Positions 34,697 through 43,108 of a stretch of 48,396 bases of DNA are shown one piece after another. How positions within the stretch are numbered: the stretch's first letter is position 1; every line of letters begins with the position of its first letter. A model generated the notes under the pieces. The model was not told the origin of the DNA and made no database searches. It worked only from the letters and a program-made list of their open reading frames with translations. The position numbers were made by a program, and so were the translations under genes. Origin of the DNA: an uncultured Gammaproteobacteria bacterium (GTDB lineage Bacteria > Pseudomonadota > Gammaproteobacteria > Pseudomonadales > UBA5518); NCBI GenBank assembly GCA_903928015.1, contig CAIYPF010000020.1:1-48396 (forward strand), given 5' to 3'.

Positions 34697-36106
34697 ATGG
34701 AAAAGGCACTCGCATTACATCGCACGGTACCCGCGCCCGACCCGGGCCGGGCCCACTGGCTTCGAGCCCTTGCGCACCAGCGCCGCGGCAACACAGATGC
34801 CGCCATCGCGGCTCTGCATGAACACCTGCGCCACTGTCCGGAGGATGCCGGCGCCTGGCTGAGCCTCGGCGCGGCACTGCGCCGCCAGTGGCGCCTGGAC
34901 GCCGCGCTGGTGAGTTACCAGCGGGCACTGCAACTCTGCCCGCGCGATCCAGCGGTGTGGAGCAGCCTCGGCAGGCTGTGGGCAGACCTCGGCCAGCACG
35001 AGCAGTGCCTGCGTGCGCATCGTCGCGCGGTGGAGCTCGATCCAACCCGCATGGCTACGCGCATTGATTGCGCCCACGCGCTCGCGGACGTCGGCCGTCT
35101 CGAGGAGGCCGAGCGTTATCTCGACAGTTGCCTGCGTCAGGAGCCCGGCAGAAGCGATCTTCGCCTCGCCCGCGGGCTGCTGCGCCTGCAGGCAGGGCGT
35201 CTCCGGGAGGGTTGGGAAGACTACGAGGCGCGCCCCGAAGCCCCGCTGCCCGCGGCGATCCGCCTGCTGCCTCGCTGGCGTGGGGAGCGCGTGGCCGGGC
35301 GTCGGATACTGATAACCCCCGAGGGTTCTGCAGCAGAAACCCTGTGGGCCGTGCGTTACGTGGGGATGCTGGCGCGTCGGGGTGCTTCCATCAGTGTGGC
35401 CTGCGATCCGGCGCTGCACCGGCTGCTTGGAGCCATGCCGGCGCGCCTTCTCAAGGCCCAGGACCTCGCGTCAGGCGCAGAGGGCTTCGATCTGCGTTGC
35501 GGCCTGCAAAGTCTGCCCGCCTTGCTCGATCCGCGCGGGGCGACGGTGCCCGAACCCTTCGTCCCGGAACTGCCTGCGCCGCAACAGTGGATGCAGGAGC
35601 TGCTGCCGCAGCAAGGCAGGCAGCTGCGCGTGGGCATTGTCTGGCAAGACCCGGCACTGCCGCCGGCGAGCGCGGGTCTGTCGATCGGTCAGCTGCTGCC
35701 GCTCGCGCTGGTGCCGCAGCTCCGGCTCTTCAGCCTGCAGTCCGGCCAGGCCGCAACGGAGCTCCCCCGTAACGGTGCTGCGGGCATGGTCACGGATCTG
35801 GGCTCACGCTGTGAGGACGCGGCGGAGCTTGCCTCTGCCATCGCGCAGATGGACGTCTGCGTGCTGGTCGAGGGACTTGCGCTGCATCTGGCGGGCAGCC
35901 TCGGCAAACCCACGCTGGCGTTGCTGGGACGCAACGCGCACTGGCTGCACGGCGCGCGCAGCGAAGGCTCGCGCTGGTACCCGTCATTGCGTCTGCTCCG
36001 GCAAGAGCAGCCCGGGGACTGGTTCGCAGTGCTGCGCGAGGCCACTGCACTGCTACGCGGCTGGGCTGATGTTCGGAGGCGCGGAGCCACGGGGGGCTGG
36101 AGATGA
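34697..36106 (+). CDS. TPR protein with glycosyltransferase (GT9-like) C-terminal domain
   Basis: A 469-residue protein. The first ~165 residues hold about four TPR units (RRGNTDAAIAALHEHLRHCP, AALVSYQRALQLCP, QCLRAHRRAVELDP, LEEAERYLDSCL). Then comes the hinge LPRWRGERVAGRRILITPE and a GT-B fold domain ending with ALHLAGSLGKPTLALLG and WYPSLRLLRQ, typical of the large TPR-glycosyltransferase family. In related proteins the hinge continues with a GLGD-type motif; here it reads EGSAAETLWAVRY, and AHWLHG replaces the usual P-x-WRW motif, so catalysis may be lost or altered. Ribosome site GGAGAG. The stop overlaps the next start (ATGA). Confidence 0.85.
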   Translation: MEKALALHRTVPAPDPGRAHWLRALAHQRRGNTDAAIAALHEHLRHCPEDAGAWLSLGAALRRQWRLDAALVSYQRALQLCPRDPAVWSSLGRLWADLGQHEQCLRAHRRAVELDPTRMATRIDCAHALADVGRLEEAERYLDSCLRQEPGRSDLRLARGLLRLQAGRLREGWEDYEARPEAPLPAAIRLLPRWRGERVAGRRILITPEGSAAETLWAVRYVGMLARRGASISVACDPALHRLLGAMPARLLKAQDLASGAEGFDLRCGLQSLPALLDPRGATVPEPFVPELPAPQQWMQELLPQQGRQLRVGIVWQDPALPPASAGLSIGQLLPLALVPQLRLFSLQSGQAATELPRNGAAGMVTDLGSRCEDAAELASAIAQMDVCVLVEGLALHLAGSLGKPTLALLGRNAHWLHGARSEGSRWYPSLRLLRQEQPGDWFAVLREATALLRGWADVRRRGATGGWR

Positions 36107-36753
36107 GCCGAGCGATCGAAAACACGTATCAGCACGTGTCTCCGGGCGCAGACCCGGCATCTGCGGGAGCGGGCCTGCGCTCCCTGCTCCCAGCCTTCCG
36201 GCTGCTGCGCGCGCTTGATCCCTCGCTTGATCAGGCAGCGATGCAAGGCATCCTCAACGGCGCATGCACGCGCGGGGTGGGCTCCGTGGCCAATCTCTGC
36301 ATAGCGCTGGGAGATGCGCTGGGCGAGGAGTTCGAGGGCATCGCAGATCCCGCAGCGCTACTTCTGGCACTGGGGCCGGCGCTGGCAGCGGGCCGCTGGA
36401 CAGATTTGCGCATCGAGCCCCTCGCGGGGCGCAGCATCGAGGAGGCGGCGGCCGAGGACTCGCCCGAGGGGAGCGCGTACCGCTTCGCGCTGCAGCATCT
36501 GCATTCTTTCGTGCTGATCGCAGCCGCCACCACGGCAGGGAGCGTCTGCGTCCCCATGCTCTCCCCCTCAGAAAGGGTGCAGCGGGCAGCAATGCTGCAG
36601 GGCTTGCTCGATGCGCCCCGCCTCAGCTCCGGTCTGACTCCCGCAGCACCTGGATGTGCGCATCGGCGCTGCGGGCAAGGGCGTCCAGGTCGTAGCCTCC
36701 CTCGAGCGCGGACACCACTCGCCCGTTGGCATGACGGCGGGCCGCGTCGGTGA
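36103..36753 (+). CDS. Hypothetical protein coupled to the TPR/glycosyltransferase gene
   Basis: A 216-residue predicted protein that I do not recognise. Residues ~1-175 are rich in Ala/Leu and helical (LLPAFRLLRALDPSLDQAAM, ANLCIALGDALGEEFEGIAD), without signal peptide or clear membrane helix. The last ~40 residues are Arg/Gly/Pro-rich and are read antisense to the end of the deacetylase gene, so they look like a read-through extension rather than evolved sequence. The ATG at 36103 overlaps the preceding stop (ATGA), strong support for a real, coupled gene. Confidence 0.65.
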   Translation: MSRAIENTYQHVSPGADPASAGAGLRSLLPAFRLLRALDPSLDQAAMQGILNGACTRGVGSVANLCIALGDALGEEFEGIADPAALLLALGPALAAGRWTDLRIEPLAGRSIEEAAAEDSPEGSAYRFALQHLHSFVLIAAATTAGSVCVPMLSPSERVQRAAMLQGLLDAPRLSSGLTPAAPGCAHRRCGQGRPGRSLPRARTPLARWHDGGPRR

Positions 36754-37552
36754 TGAGCTCCGTCACCCAGCGATAGTCAGGCTCGTGGAGCTCGAGACCA
36801 CCCAAGGGGTCATGGGCGTGGGCATCAAAACCCGCAGACACGAGCAACAGTTGCGGACGGTGTGCGTCCAGTGCGCGCATCCAATCGTGCTCGACGCGCC
36901 GCCGGTACTCCGCACTGCGCGTGCCGCCGGCGAGCGGCGTGTTGACGATATTCGGGCGGTCCACGTCGTGGAGGCGTCCCGGGTAGAACGGGTGCTGGAA
37001 ACTCGAGCACACGAGCACACGCTCGTCGTCCATGAATACATCGACCGTGCCGTTGCCGTGGTGCACATCGAAGTCGAGCACGGCCACGCGCTCGATCCCT
37101 GACGCGAGAGCCACGTGCGCACCGACGGCCACATTGTTGAAGAAACAGAAGCCCATAGCGCTCGCGCGCTCGGCGTGGTGACCGGGCGGGCGCACCGCGC
37201 AGAAAGCATTCGCCATCTCGCCCGCCAGCACTGCGCGCACCGCTGCCGCCACCGCGCCGGCAGCCCGCAACGAGGCCTCCAGCGTGTGCGGATTCATGGC
37301 GGTGTCCGGGTCCACCCAGTCCAGACCCTCGGCAGGAGAGCGCCGATGCAGGCTGTCTACATGGCTCTCCGGGTGCGCACGCAGCACGTCTTCGCGCAGC
37401 GCAATGGGGGCTTCGAGTTGCGTGAGTTCGGCCAAGACCCCGCTCGCCCGCAGGCAGTCGACGATGGCAGCGATGCGCGCCGGGGATTCCGGATGCGACT
37501 CGCCCATCTCGTGGCGCTGGCAGGTCTCGTGACTGAAGAAGCCGGTGGCCAT
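36623..37552 (-). CDS. Histone deacetylase family (AcuC/APAH-like) protein
   Basis: A 309-residue zinc-dependent deacetylase of the arginase/HDAC fold: RPPGHHAERASAMGFCFFNN (catalytic His pair), DFDVHHGNGT and SAGFDAHAHDPLGG (zinc ligands) and LEGGYDLDAL. Bacterial members remove acyl groups from polyamines, small molecules or proteins; the substrate is not predictable. The ATG at 37552 (MATGFFSHETC) gives the family N-terminus; the frame extends to 37648 without support. Its 3' end overlaps the convergent hypothetical gene by 131 bases. Confidence 0.93.
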   Translation of the reverse strand: MATGFFSHETCQRHEMGESHPESPARIAAIVDCLRASGVLAELTQLEAPIALREDVLRAHPESHVDSLHRRSPAEGLDWVDPDTAMNPHTLEASLRAAGAVAAAVRAVLAGEMANAFCAVRPPGHHAERASAMGFCFFNNVAVGAHVALASGIERVAVLDFDVHHGNGTVDVFMDDERVLVCSSFQHPFYPGRLHDVDRPNIVNTPLAGGTRSAEYRRRVEHDWMRALDAHRPQLLLVSAGFDAHAHDPLGGLELHEPDYRWVTELITDAARRHANGRVVSALEGGYDLDALARSADAHIQVLRESDRS

Positions 37553-37706
37553 GTCGTGTACCTGCAGGTGGAATGTGCGCCGGCGCTGCAGAACCGGCGG
37601 CAGCTGCAGGATTAGACCCTCGGCACAGTGCCGTCGCAAGCTCGCCATGCGCGAGCGCGCAGGAAGCGCTTGCCGACGTACAGTGCCCCGGCGCTATGAT
37701 GCGGCC

Positions 37707-37940
37707 ATGGAACAGAATCTTCTGAAAGCGATCGCCCCGGTGCCTGCTACTGCGGGCCAGAGGCGTCACGCGCAGGCATCCTCCACGCCCGGTGATTTCG
37801 GCGCGCAGGTGGCCGCGTTCTACCCCTACCCGCCTCTTCCGGAGGCTGGTATGCGCGCGTCGGCTCCGGAGCGCCAGCGCGGCGCTTCTGTCACGGCCAG
37901 CACGGGCATAGGCCGGCGCCGTCAGGCCCGCGAAGACTGA
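37707..37940 (+). CDS. Small hypothetical protein
   Basis: A possible 77-residue protein (MEQNLLKAIAPVPATAGQ..., Pro/Ala/Arg-rich, with FYPYPPLPEAG in the middle). No Shine-Dalgarno is seen, and TATGAT 11 bases upstream could be a -10 box for a nearly leaderless message. It fills the 395-bp space between the deacetylase start and the phosphatase stop, both on the other strand. I recognise no family; it could be a chance frame in GC-rich DNA. Confidence 0.4.
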   Translation: MEQNLLKAIAPVPATAGQRRHAQASSTPGDFGAQVAAFYPYPPLPEAGMRASAPERQRGASVTASTGIGRRRQARED

Positions 37941-37947
37941 GCAGCCC

Positions 37948-38949
37948 TCAGGCCGTCAGACGCTCGCGCAGCAACCGCAACTCCCGCTCTCCCAGCCCCA
38001 AGGCATCGTTCAGGAATGCCTCCCTGCTGCCGTGCATGCTGCGGATCTCATCGAGAGCAGCTGCGATGTACGGGCCGCGGGCCTCCATCATGGGCATCAT
38101 CACGTCCACGTCGAAGTGTCCGCCCGGCGGCACGTACTTGCGACGCACCCTCTCGAGTTCGCGCTGTATCGGGAAATATGTCATCGAGAGCGCGTAGTCC
38201 TCGATGATGTCCTGCTCCGCCACGCCCAGCGCAGCAAGAATCATGGCAGCGCCAAAGCCCGTGCGGTCCTTGCCGGCGGCGCAATTGATCATGAACGCTC
38301 CGTCCTCCTGCGCGAGCAACTGCTCGAACATGCCACGGAAGGGCTCGGTGTTGTTGCGCACGAAGTCGCGGTTGATGGCGATCATGAAATCGACCATGTC
38401 CTGCGGTTTCGCATCGCCAGAGGAGATGCGCTCATAGAACGACAGGGCGCTGCCCGGCATGAGTTGCAGACCTACGATGCGGATCGATTCCGGGAGCCCG
38501 TTGGGCTCGATCGCGCGCTCCTCGTCGCGACGGAAATCGCAGCAGGTGCGGATACCGAGGCCTTCGAGGTGTTCCCGGTCCTGGTCCGTCAGCGCCGCGG
38601 AGTGCCCGGACCGGAAGAGCCTGCCCCAGCGCACGCGCCGGCCGCCGGCGGCGCGGTAACCGCCCATGTCGCGGAAGTTCGTGCCCCCCTGCAGGCTGAT
38701 GTCGCGCTGTGCCGCCGTGAGCGGCTCACCGGCGACCGGTTCAAGGTGGAAGTAGTGGCGTTCATGGGCCGGAAGTTCGATACGCACTCCAGACGCGGCC
38801 GACGCGAGCACGGGTTCCGCAGCGGGCGCCTGCGCCGGATCCGTGTGCACGCGCACACGTACGGGACCTGCAAAATCCGCTTCGTCCCAGTGCAGGCGGT
38901 AGGCTCCGTCTGCCGTTCTCTCGATGCTGACCGGAAATGCCTTGCTCAT
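37948..38949 (-). CDS. Tyrosine/lipid phosphatase (Y_phosphatase3 family)
   Basis: A 333-residue protein. An N-terminal ~90-residue beta-rich region (LHWDEADFAGPVRVRVHTDP) precedes a phosphatase domain with GGTNFRDMGGYRAAGGRRV, RLFRSGHSAALTDQDREHL and the P-loop NCAAGKDRTG (Cys223, Arg228). The K-D pair in CxxGKDRTG resembles bacterial MptpB-like dual tyrosine/phosphoinositide phosphatases. The ATG at 38949 follows GAGGG. No signal peptide, so probably cytoplasmic. No kinase partner is nearby. Confidence 0.92.
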   Translation of the reverse strand: MSKAFPVSIERTADGAYRLHWDEADFAGPVRVRVHTDPAQAPAAEPVLASAASGVRIELPAHERHYFHLEPVAGEPLTAAQRDISLQGGTNFRDMGGYRAAGGRRVRWGRLFRSGHSAALTDQDREHLEGLGIRTCCDFRRDEERAIEPNGLPESIRIVGLQLMPGSALSFYERISSGDAKPQDMVDFMIAINRDFVRNNTEPFRGMFEQLLAQEDGAFMINCAAGKDRTGFGAAMILAALGVAEQDIIEDYALSMTYFPIQRELERVRRKYVPPGGHFDVDVMMPMMEARGPYIAAALDEIRSMHGSREAFLNDALGLGERELRLLRERLTA

Positions 38950-39129
38950 GCAGCCCTCGGAACATTGTGTTTGGTTACGGCGCGCAGTCTGAGGCTGCGC
39001 GGGCGAATCATATCTGCTCCCGGACCGGCCAGGGCGCGGCAAGCTCAGGTCACGGATCCGGACTCGCGGGCCGGTTACAGACGCTGCATGGCGGTATAGC
39101 ATGGCCGCAAACCAACAAGAGGCCTGCCC

Positions 39130-39588
39130 ATGGACAGCTACCGCGCGATCGAGAATCTGCTCTACACCTACGCCGAATTGATCGATCTGGGAGATCTCCC
39201 AGCGGTGGCCAAGCTGTTCGAGCACGGAGAGATCCTTGCCCCCTCTGATGAGGGCGGCACACGGGGTACCGCAGCGGTGCTGAAGATGTATGAGGGCTCC
39301 ACCCGGATCTACCCGGACACGGGGACCCCGCGGACCAAACACGTCACCACCAACGCGATCATCGACGTCGACGAGGCAGCAGGCAGCGCAACCTCACGCT
39401 CGTACTTCACGGTATTCCAGCAAACCGACGAACTCCCCCTGCAGCCGATCATCGCCGGCCGCTACCACGACAGCTTCGAACGCGCCGGGGGGGCCTGGCG
39501 CTTCCGTACGCGGAGGATGTTCGTTGACCTCTGGGGCGACCTGAGCAAACACCTGCTGTTCGACGCAGAGACCATCAAGCCGAAGTGA
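39130..39588 (+). CDS. NTF2-like (SnoaL_4-type) protein
   Basis: A 152-residue protein: SYRAIENLLYTYAELIDLGD, KLFEHGEILAP, RTKHVTTNAIIDVDE, and GRYHDSFERAGGAWRFRTRR near the end. This is the pattern of the SnoaL_4 / steroid-isomerase-like fold seen in catabolic gene clusters. The ribosome site AAGAGG precedes the ATG. It is divergent from the phosphatase gene and convergent with the first AhpD-like gene. The substrate is unknown. Confidence 0.85.
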   Translation: MDSYRAIENLLYTYAELIDLGDLPAVAKLFEHGEILAPSDEGGTRGTAAVLKMYEGSTRIYPDTGTPRTKHVTTNAIIDVDEAAGSATSRSYFTVFQQTDELPLQPIIAGRYHDSFERAGGAWRFRTRRMFVDLWGDLSKHLLFDAETIKPK

Positions 39589-39625
39589 GGCTCAAGCACC
39601 CTGCACGCTGGCGCGTGCGGGGTGC

Positions 39626-40147
39626 TCAGACAGGCGTGGGCACGACCATGGTCGGCATCGACTCGGGCATGCCGCCCACAGAGACCGCAATCTTGGAAAA
39701 CCCCATGAACAGCGCCAGCGCGGAGGTGAGCTCCACCACCTGCGCGGGCGTGAACTGGCGCAGCATGTCTTCACGAAGACCGGGCTTGGTCGCGAGCGAG
39801 CGCGGATCCTTCAGGAAGACGTCCGCGTAGCGGATGATCAGCTTGGCGCGATCATCGAGCGGACTCTCTTCAAAGCCGTCGTTGATGAAGGCGACCTTGT
39901 CTTCGGTCAGGCCGTCATCCCGCGCCTGCGAGAAGCGCGCGTTGCGGCAGAACACGCAATTGGTGATCCGCGCATTGCGCAGTCTCGCGATCTCCTTCGC
40001 GGGATGATCGAGCTCCCCGTGGCTCCAGAGGGTGGTGTAGAGACGGTTGAAGGCCGCGAGCAGCGCGGGCTGGTGGCCAAGCGCGCTGCCGTTGACGGGA
40101 TCGTCGCCGGCATCGGCGGGAGGCAGGATGCGTGCGATGGCATTCAT
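39626..40147 (-). CDS. Carboxymuconolactone decarboxylase / AhpD-like protein with intact CxxC
   Basis: A 173-residue AhpD-fold protein with NARITNCVFCRNARFSQARD, holding redox cysteines Cys64 and Cys67, and a C-terminal helix region VVELTSALALFMGFSK. The family includes peroxidase-reductase AhpD and lactone decarboxylases. The intact CxxC favours a thiol role. Its ATG overlaps the stop of the upstream paralogue (ATGA), so both chains are made in a fixed ratio. Confidence 0.87.
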   Translation of the reverse strand: MNAIARILPPADAGDDPVNGSALGHQPALLAAFNRLYTTLWSHGELDHPAKEIARLRNARITNCVFCRNARFSQARDDGLTEDKVAFINDGFEESPLDDRAKLIIRYADVFLKDPRSLATKPGLREDMLRQFTPAQVVELTSALALFMGFSKIAVSVGGMPESMPTMVVPTPV

Positions 40148-40620
40148 GCGCGGGTCTCCGTTGCGGGTGCTGCGTCCAGCATGACCTGGGCGCGGGAAAA
40201 TCCGTCGAATACGGCGAGCGCCTCGAGCAAGGCCACCGTACCAGGCTCACCGAGCGCATCGCGCACGGCGACGAATGTGGCGTCATCGATGGCGGAAGGG
40301 TCCATCACGAAAAGTTCGGAGAGTTCGAGGCAGGCGCGCTCGCGGGCACTGAACCCGGGAGCGCTGCCGTAGTCGGCCAGCAGCGCGATCCGCTCCTCTG
40401 TCAGGCCGCCGGCAGCCGCCTCGGGCGTGCGCTCGGCCAGTGCCGCACGCGCGCCATGCAGCTGGGCCACGCGCAGGCGGCAAAGCTCAATCGTCACAGG
40501 ATCGATGCCGGGCGCGCGCCACAGTTGCGCCGAGAAGGCATCAACATCGGCCGCAAGATTCGGCCGCAAGGCCATCAGATCCGCGAAAGAGTGATCTCCA
40601 CCGCCCAGCACCCAACTCAT
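40144..40620 (-). CDS. AhpD-like protein lacking the CxxC cysteines
   Basis: A 158-residue protein of the same fold as its downstream neighbour: IELCRLRVAQLHGARAA aligns with the family pattern LRVAQxNGCxYC, but Ala57 and Ala60 stand where the two cysteines should be. DDATFVAVRDALGEPGTVAL matches the family's C-terminal half. The ATG at 40620 follows GGGGAA; a longer frame to 40716 lies in the divergent promoter region. It overlaps the next gene by four bases. It may be a structural partner of the CxxC-bearing paralogue. Confidence 0.83.
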   Translation of the reverse strand: MSWVLGGGDHSFADLMALRPNLAADVDAFSAQLWRAPGIDPVTIELCRLRVAQLHGARAALAERTPEAAAGGLTEERIALLADYGSAPGFSARERACLELSELFVMDPSAIDDATFVAVRDALGEPGTVALLEALAVFDGFSRAQVMLDAAPATETRA

Positions 40621-40795
40621 GGCATGTTCCCCGGTCTTGTGACATCCGCTTGCCGGCGCATTGTTGCCCCGCGCCCCCTCAGACGCAATCGACCGGGCAC
40701 ACCGAGGCTGACACAACCGTCATGCGAGGCTCCTTGACTTGCCACCCGGTATGCGCCGAACGTTGGCCACCATCACCGGGCAGGAGAAACTCGCC

Positions 40796-42514
40796 ATGCT
40801 GGACCTCATCATTCGCGGCGGTACGGTGGTGGACGGCACAGGCGCACCGGGGCAACAGGCCGACGTTGCAGTTCGCAATGGCTACATCGTGGCCATCGGC
40901 GCCGTCGGGGAACCCGCGCGGCAAACAATCGATGCCAGCGGCTGCGTGGTCGCGCCGGGCTTTGTGGACGTGCACACGCACTACGACGCCCAGGTGTTCT
41001 GGGACAGTTCTCTCAGCCCCTCTTGCTATCACGGCGTCACCACCGTCATCGCGGGCAACTGCGGCTTCTCCATCGCCCCCCTGAACGGCAACCCCGAGGA
41101 CAGCGCCTACCTGATGCGCATGCTCGCGCGTGTCGAGGGCATGCCGCTCGAAAGCCTGCAGCAGGGAGTGCCGTGGAACTGGCGCTCCTTCCGCGAGTAT
41201 CTGGACCAACTGGAAGGCACGCTCGCCATCAACGCCGGATTCATGGTGGGGCACTCTGCCGTGCGCCGCAGCGTGATGGGCGCGCGCGCCGTGGGCGAGG
41301 CCGCCACTGCCGAGGACATCGCCGCCATGCAGCAGTTGCTGCGCGATTCCATAGGCGCGGGCGGAATGGGGTTCTCGAGCACGGTCTCTCCCACACACAA
41401 CGACGGCGAGGGCCAGCCTGTGCCCTCACGCCACGCCACGGATGAGGAACTCTTCGCGCTGGCCTCGGTGGTTGCGCAGTTTCCCGGGACTTCGCTGGAG
41501 TTGCTGCCCGGCATAGGGTCTTTCAGCGAGGCGGAGCGCGAGCGCATGGTGCGCTTTTCGCTGGCGGGACAGCGCGCCGTCAACTGGAACCTGCTTGCAC
41601 CCAACTCGCGCATGCCCGAGGCGCATGTCGCGCAACTGGCGGCCAGCGACTACGCCGCCGAGCGCGGCGCCCGCGTTATCGCGCTCACGCTGCCGCAGCC
41701 CATGAAGCTCCGTCTGAACCTCGTGTCGGGTTTCGTCTTCGACGCCCTGCCCGGCTGGGCAGAGGTGATCGGCAAGCCCATCCCCGAGCGGATGGTCGCC
41801 CTCGCTGATCCGGCCGTGCGTGCAGCGCTGGAGGCAGGGTCCAAATCACCAGGGGCTGGGGTATTCGCACAGATGACCCATTGGCAGACCTGGACCATCG
41901 AGGAGGTCTTCACCGAAGCCAACGCTGTCTGGCAGGGACGCACGGTGGGGGAGCTGGCCGAAGCAACGGGCAAGGCCCCCTTTGACGCGATGCTCGATCT
42001 CGCGATCTCGGAGGAACTGCGCACCTCTTTCACGCCACCCGTGATGGGCATGGACGACGAGTCCTGGCGTATGCGCGGCGAGGTCTGGGCTGACAATCGC
42101 ACGGTGATCGGAGCCTCGGATGCCGGTGCGCATCTGGACATGATCGACACCTTCGCCTTTTCGACGCAGGTCCTCGAGCACGGAGTGCGTGAGCGCAAGT
42201 TGATCGGCCTGGAACAAGCCGTACATCAGCTCACACAGGTGCCAGCGCAGATGATCGGGCTTCGCGATCGCGGGGTACTCAGAACGGGCCTGCGGGCAGA
42301 CATCGTCGTCTTCGACCCGGAGAGCATCGCGAGTGGTCCCACCCATACGCGCTTCGACCTGCCCGGAGGCTCTGGCCGCCTCTACGCGGATGCGGTGGGC
42401 GTGCATCACGTGGTGGTCAACGGGAAGGAAATCGTGCGCAAAGGAGAACTGACCGGGGAGCGCCCGGGCACGGTGCTGCGCTCAGGACGCGATACGGTAA
42501 CCGTGCCCCTCTGA
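40796..42514 (+). CDS. Amidohydrolase, N-acyl-D-amino-acid deacylase-like
   Basis: A 572-residue metal-dependent hydrolase. LDLIIRGGTVVDGTG and VVAPGFVDVHTHYD (metal-binding HxH) open the barrel; VIAGNCGFSIAP, GASDAGAHLDM (catalytic Asp region) and the C-terminal GLRADIVVFDPE are diagnostic of the D-aminoacylase branch. It would release D-amino acids from N-acyl-D-amino acids, though marine relatives often act on other amides or hydantoin-like rings. The ATG at 40796 follows AGGAG. It is divergent from the AhpD-like pair. Confidence 0.9.
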   Translation: MLDLIIRGGTVVDGTGAPGQQADVAVRNGYIVAIGAVGEPARQTIDASGCVVAPGFVDVHTHYDAQVFWDSSLSPSCYHGVTTVIAGNCGFSIAPLNGNPEDSAYLMRMLARVEGMPLESLQQGVPWNWRSFREYLDQLEGTLAINAGFMVGHSAVRRSVMGARAVGEAATAEDIAAMQQLLRDSIGAGGMGFSSTVSPTHNDGEGQPVPSRHATDEELFALASVVAQFPGTSLELLPGIGSFSEAERERMVRFSLAGQRAVNWNLLAPNSRMPEAHVAQLAASDYAAERGARVIALTLPQPMKLRLNLVSGFVFDALPGWAEVIGKPIPERMVALADPAVRAALEAGSKSPGAGVFAQMTHWQTWTIEEVFTEANAVWQGRTVGELAEATGKAPFDAMLDLAISEELRTSFTPPVMGMDDESWRMRGEVWADNRTVIGASDAGAHLDMIDTFAFSTQVLEHGVRERKLIGLEQAVHQLTQVPAQMIGLRDRGVLRTGLRADIVVFDPESIASGPTHTRFDLPGGSGRLYADAVGVHHVVVNGKEIVRKGELTGERPGTVLRSGRDTVTVPL

Positions 42515-42563
42515 GTGCACACCGGGGTCTCGGACCGCTGGCCCGGGACAAATCACCCCCGGC

Positions 42564-42597
42564 AAAAAACAGGAAGACCGGCGCGTGGCCGGTCTTC
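42564..42597 (-). terminator. Intrinsic terminator of rpsT
   Basis: On the minus strand a perfect 10-bp stem (GAAGACCGGC / GCCGGTCTTC, 42573-42597, 5-base loop) is followed by CTGTTTTTT, about 65 bases after the rpsT stop. This is a textbook rho-independent terminator. Confidence 0.9.
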
Positions 42598-42662
42598 TCG
42601 TATCAGCGAAAGGCTTTTACCGACAGGGCCCGGAAGGGCCCGCGGAACTGCGTCCGGATTGC

Positions 42663-42938
42663 TCAGGCAGAGGCCTGGGCGAGGTCCTTGATCTGGGCGT
42701 TCAGACGGCTCTTGTGACGAGCGGCCTTGTTCTTGTGGATGATGCCTTTGTCGGCCATGCGGTCGATCACGGGTACGGCTGCGGCGTAAGCAGCCTGAGC
42801 CTGATCCTTGTCACCGGTCTCGATGGCCGCGACAACACGCTTGATCGCGGTGCGTACCATGGAGCGGAAGCTGGCGTTGTGCTGGCGATGCTTCTCGGCC
42901 TGGCGGGCGCGTTTCTTGGCCTGGACGGTGTTTGCCAC
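42663..42938 (-). CDS. rpsT: 30S ribosomal protein S20
   Basis: A 91-residue S20, beginning [20 protein letters not shown] and rich in Lys/Arg, as usual for this 16S-rRNA-binding protein. The start is GTG at 42938 behind AGAGGT. E. coli rpsT uses UUG, and the weak start is part of its autoregulation, so the GTG may serve the same end. It has its own strong promoter and terminator. Confidence 0.98.
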   Translation of the reverse strand: MANTVQAKKRARQAEKHRQHNASFRSMVRTAIKRVVAAIETGDKDQAQAAYAAAVPVIDRMADKGIIHKNKAARHKSRLNAQIKDLAQASA

Positions 42939-42982
42939 GAATAAGACCTCTGGGTATCTGGGTGCTGCCGAAAAGGCCGCCG

Positions 42983-43011
42983 ATTATTCTGGCCGGGGTC
43001 GCCAGTGTCAA
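42983..43011 (-). promoter_or_regulatory. Sigma-70 promoter of rpsT
   Basis: Reading the minus strand, TTGACA (43011-43006), a 17-bp spacer and AATAAT (42988-42983) are close to consensus and lie 45 bp upstream of the GTG start. This sets rpsT apart from proB transcription. The rest of the 170-bp proB-rpsT gap shows nothing else. Confidence 0.88.
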
Positions 43012-43108
43012 GGCGGCAGGGGAATATGCACGGCATGGATCGGGGCTCTGCGTCTGCCCGACAGGGCACAAACGCAATCCTTCAGCACAAGCGGCGCACG
43101 GTGATCTC

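Noticed and set aside
38950-39129. Gene in the phosphatase/NTF2-like divergent gap
   Set aside because: No frame with a ribosome site and sensible composition; likely only regulatory DNA.
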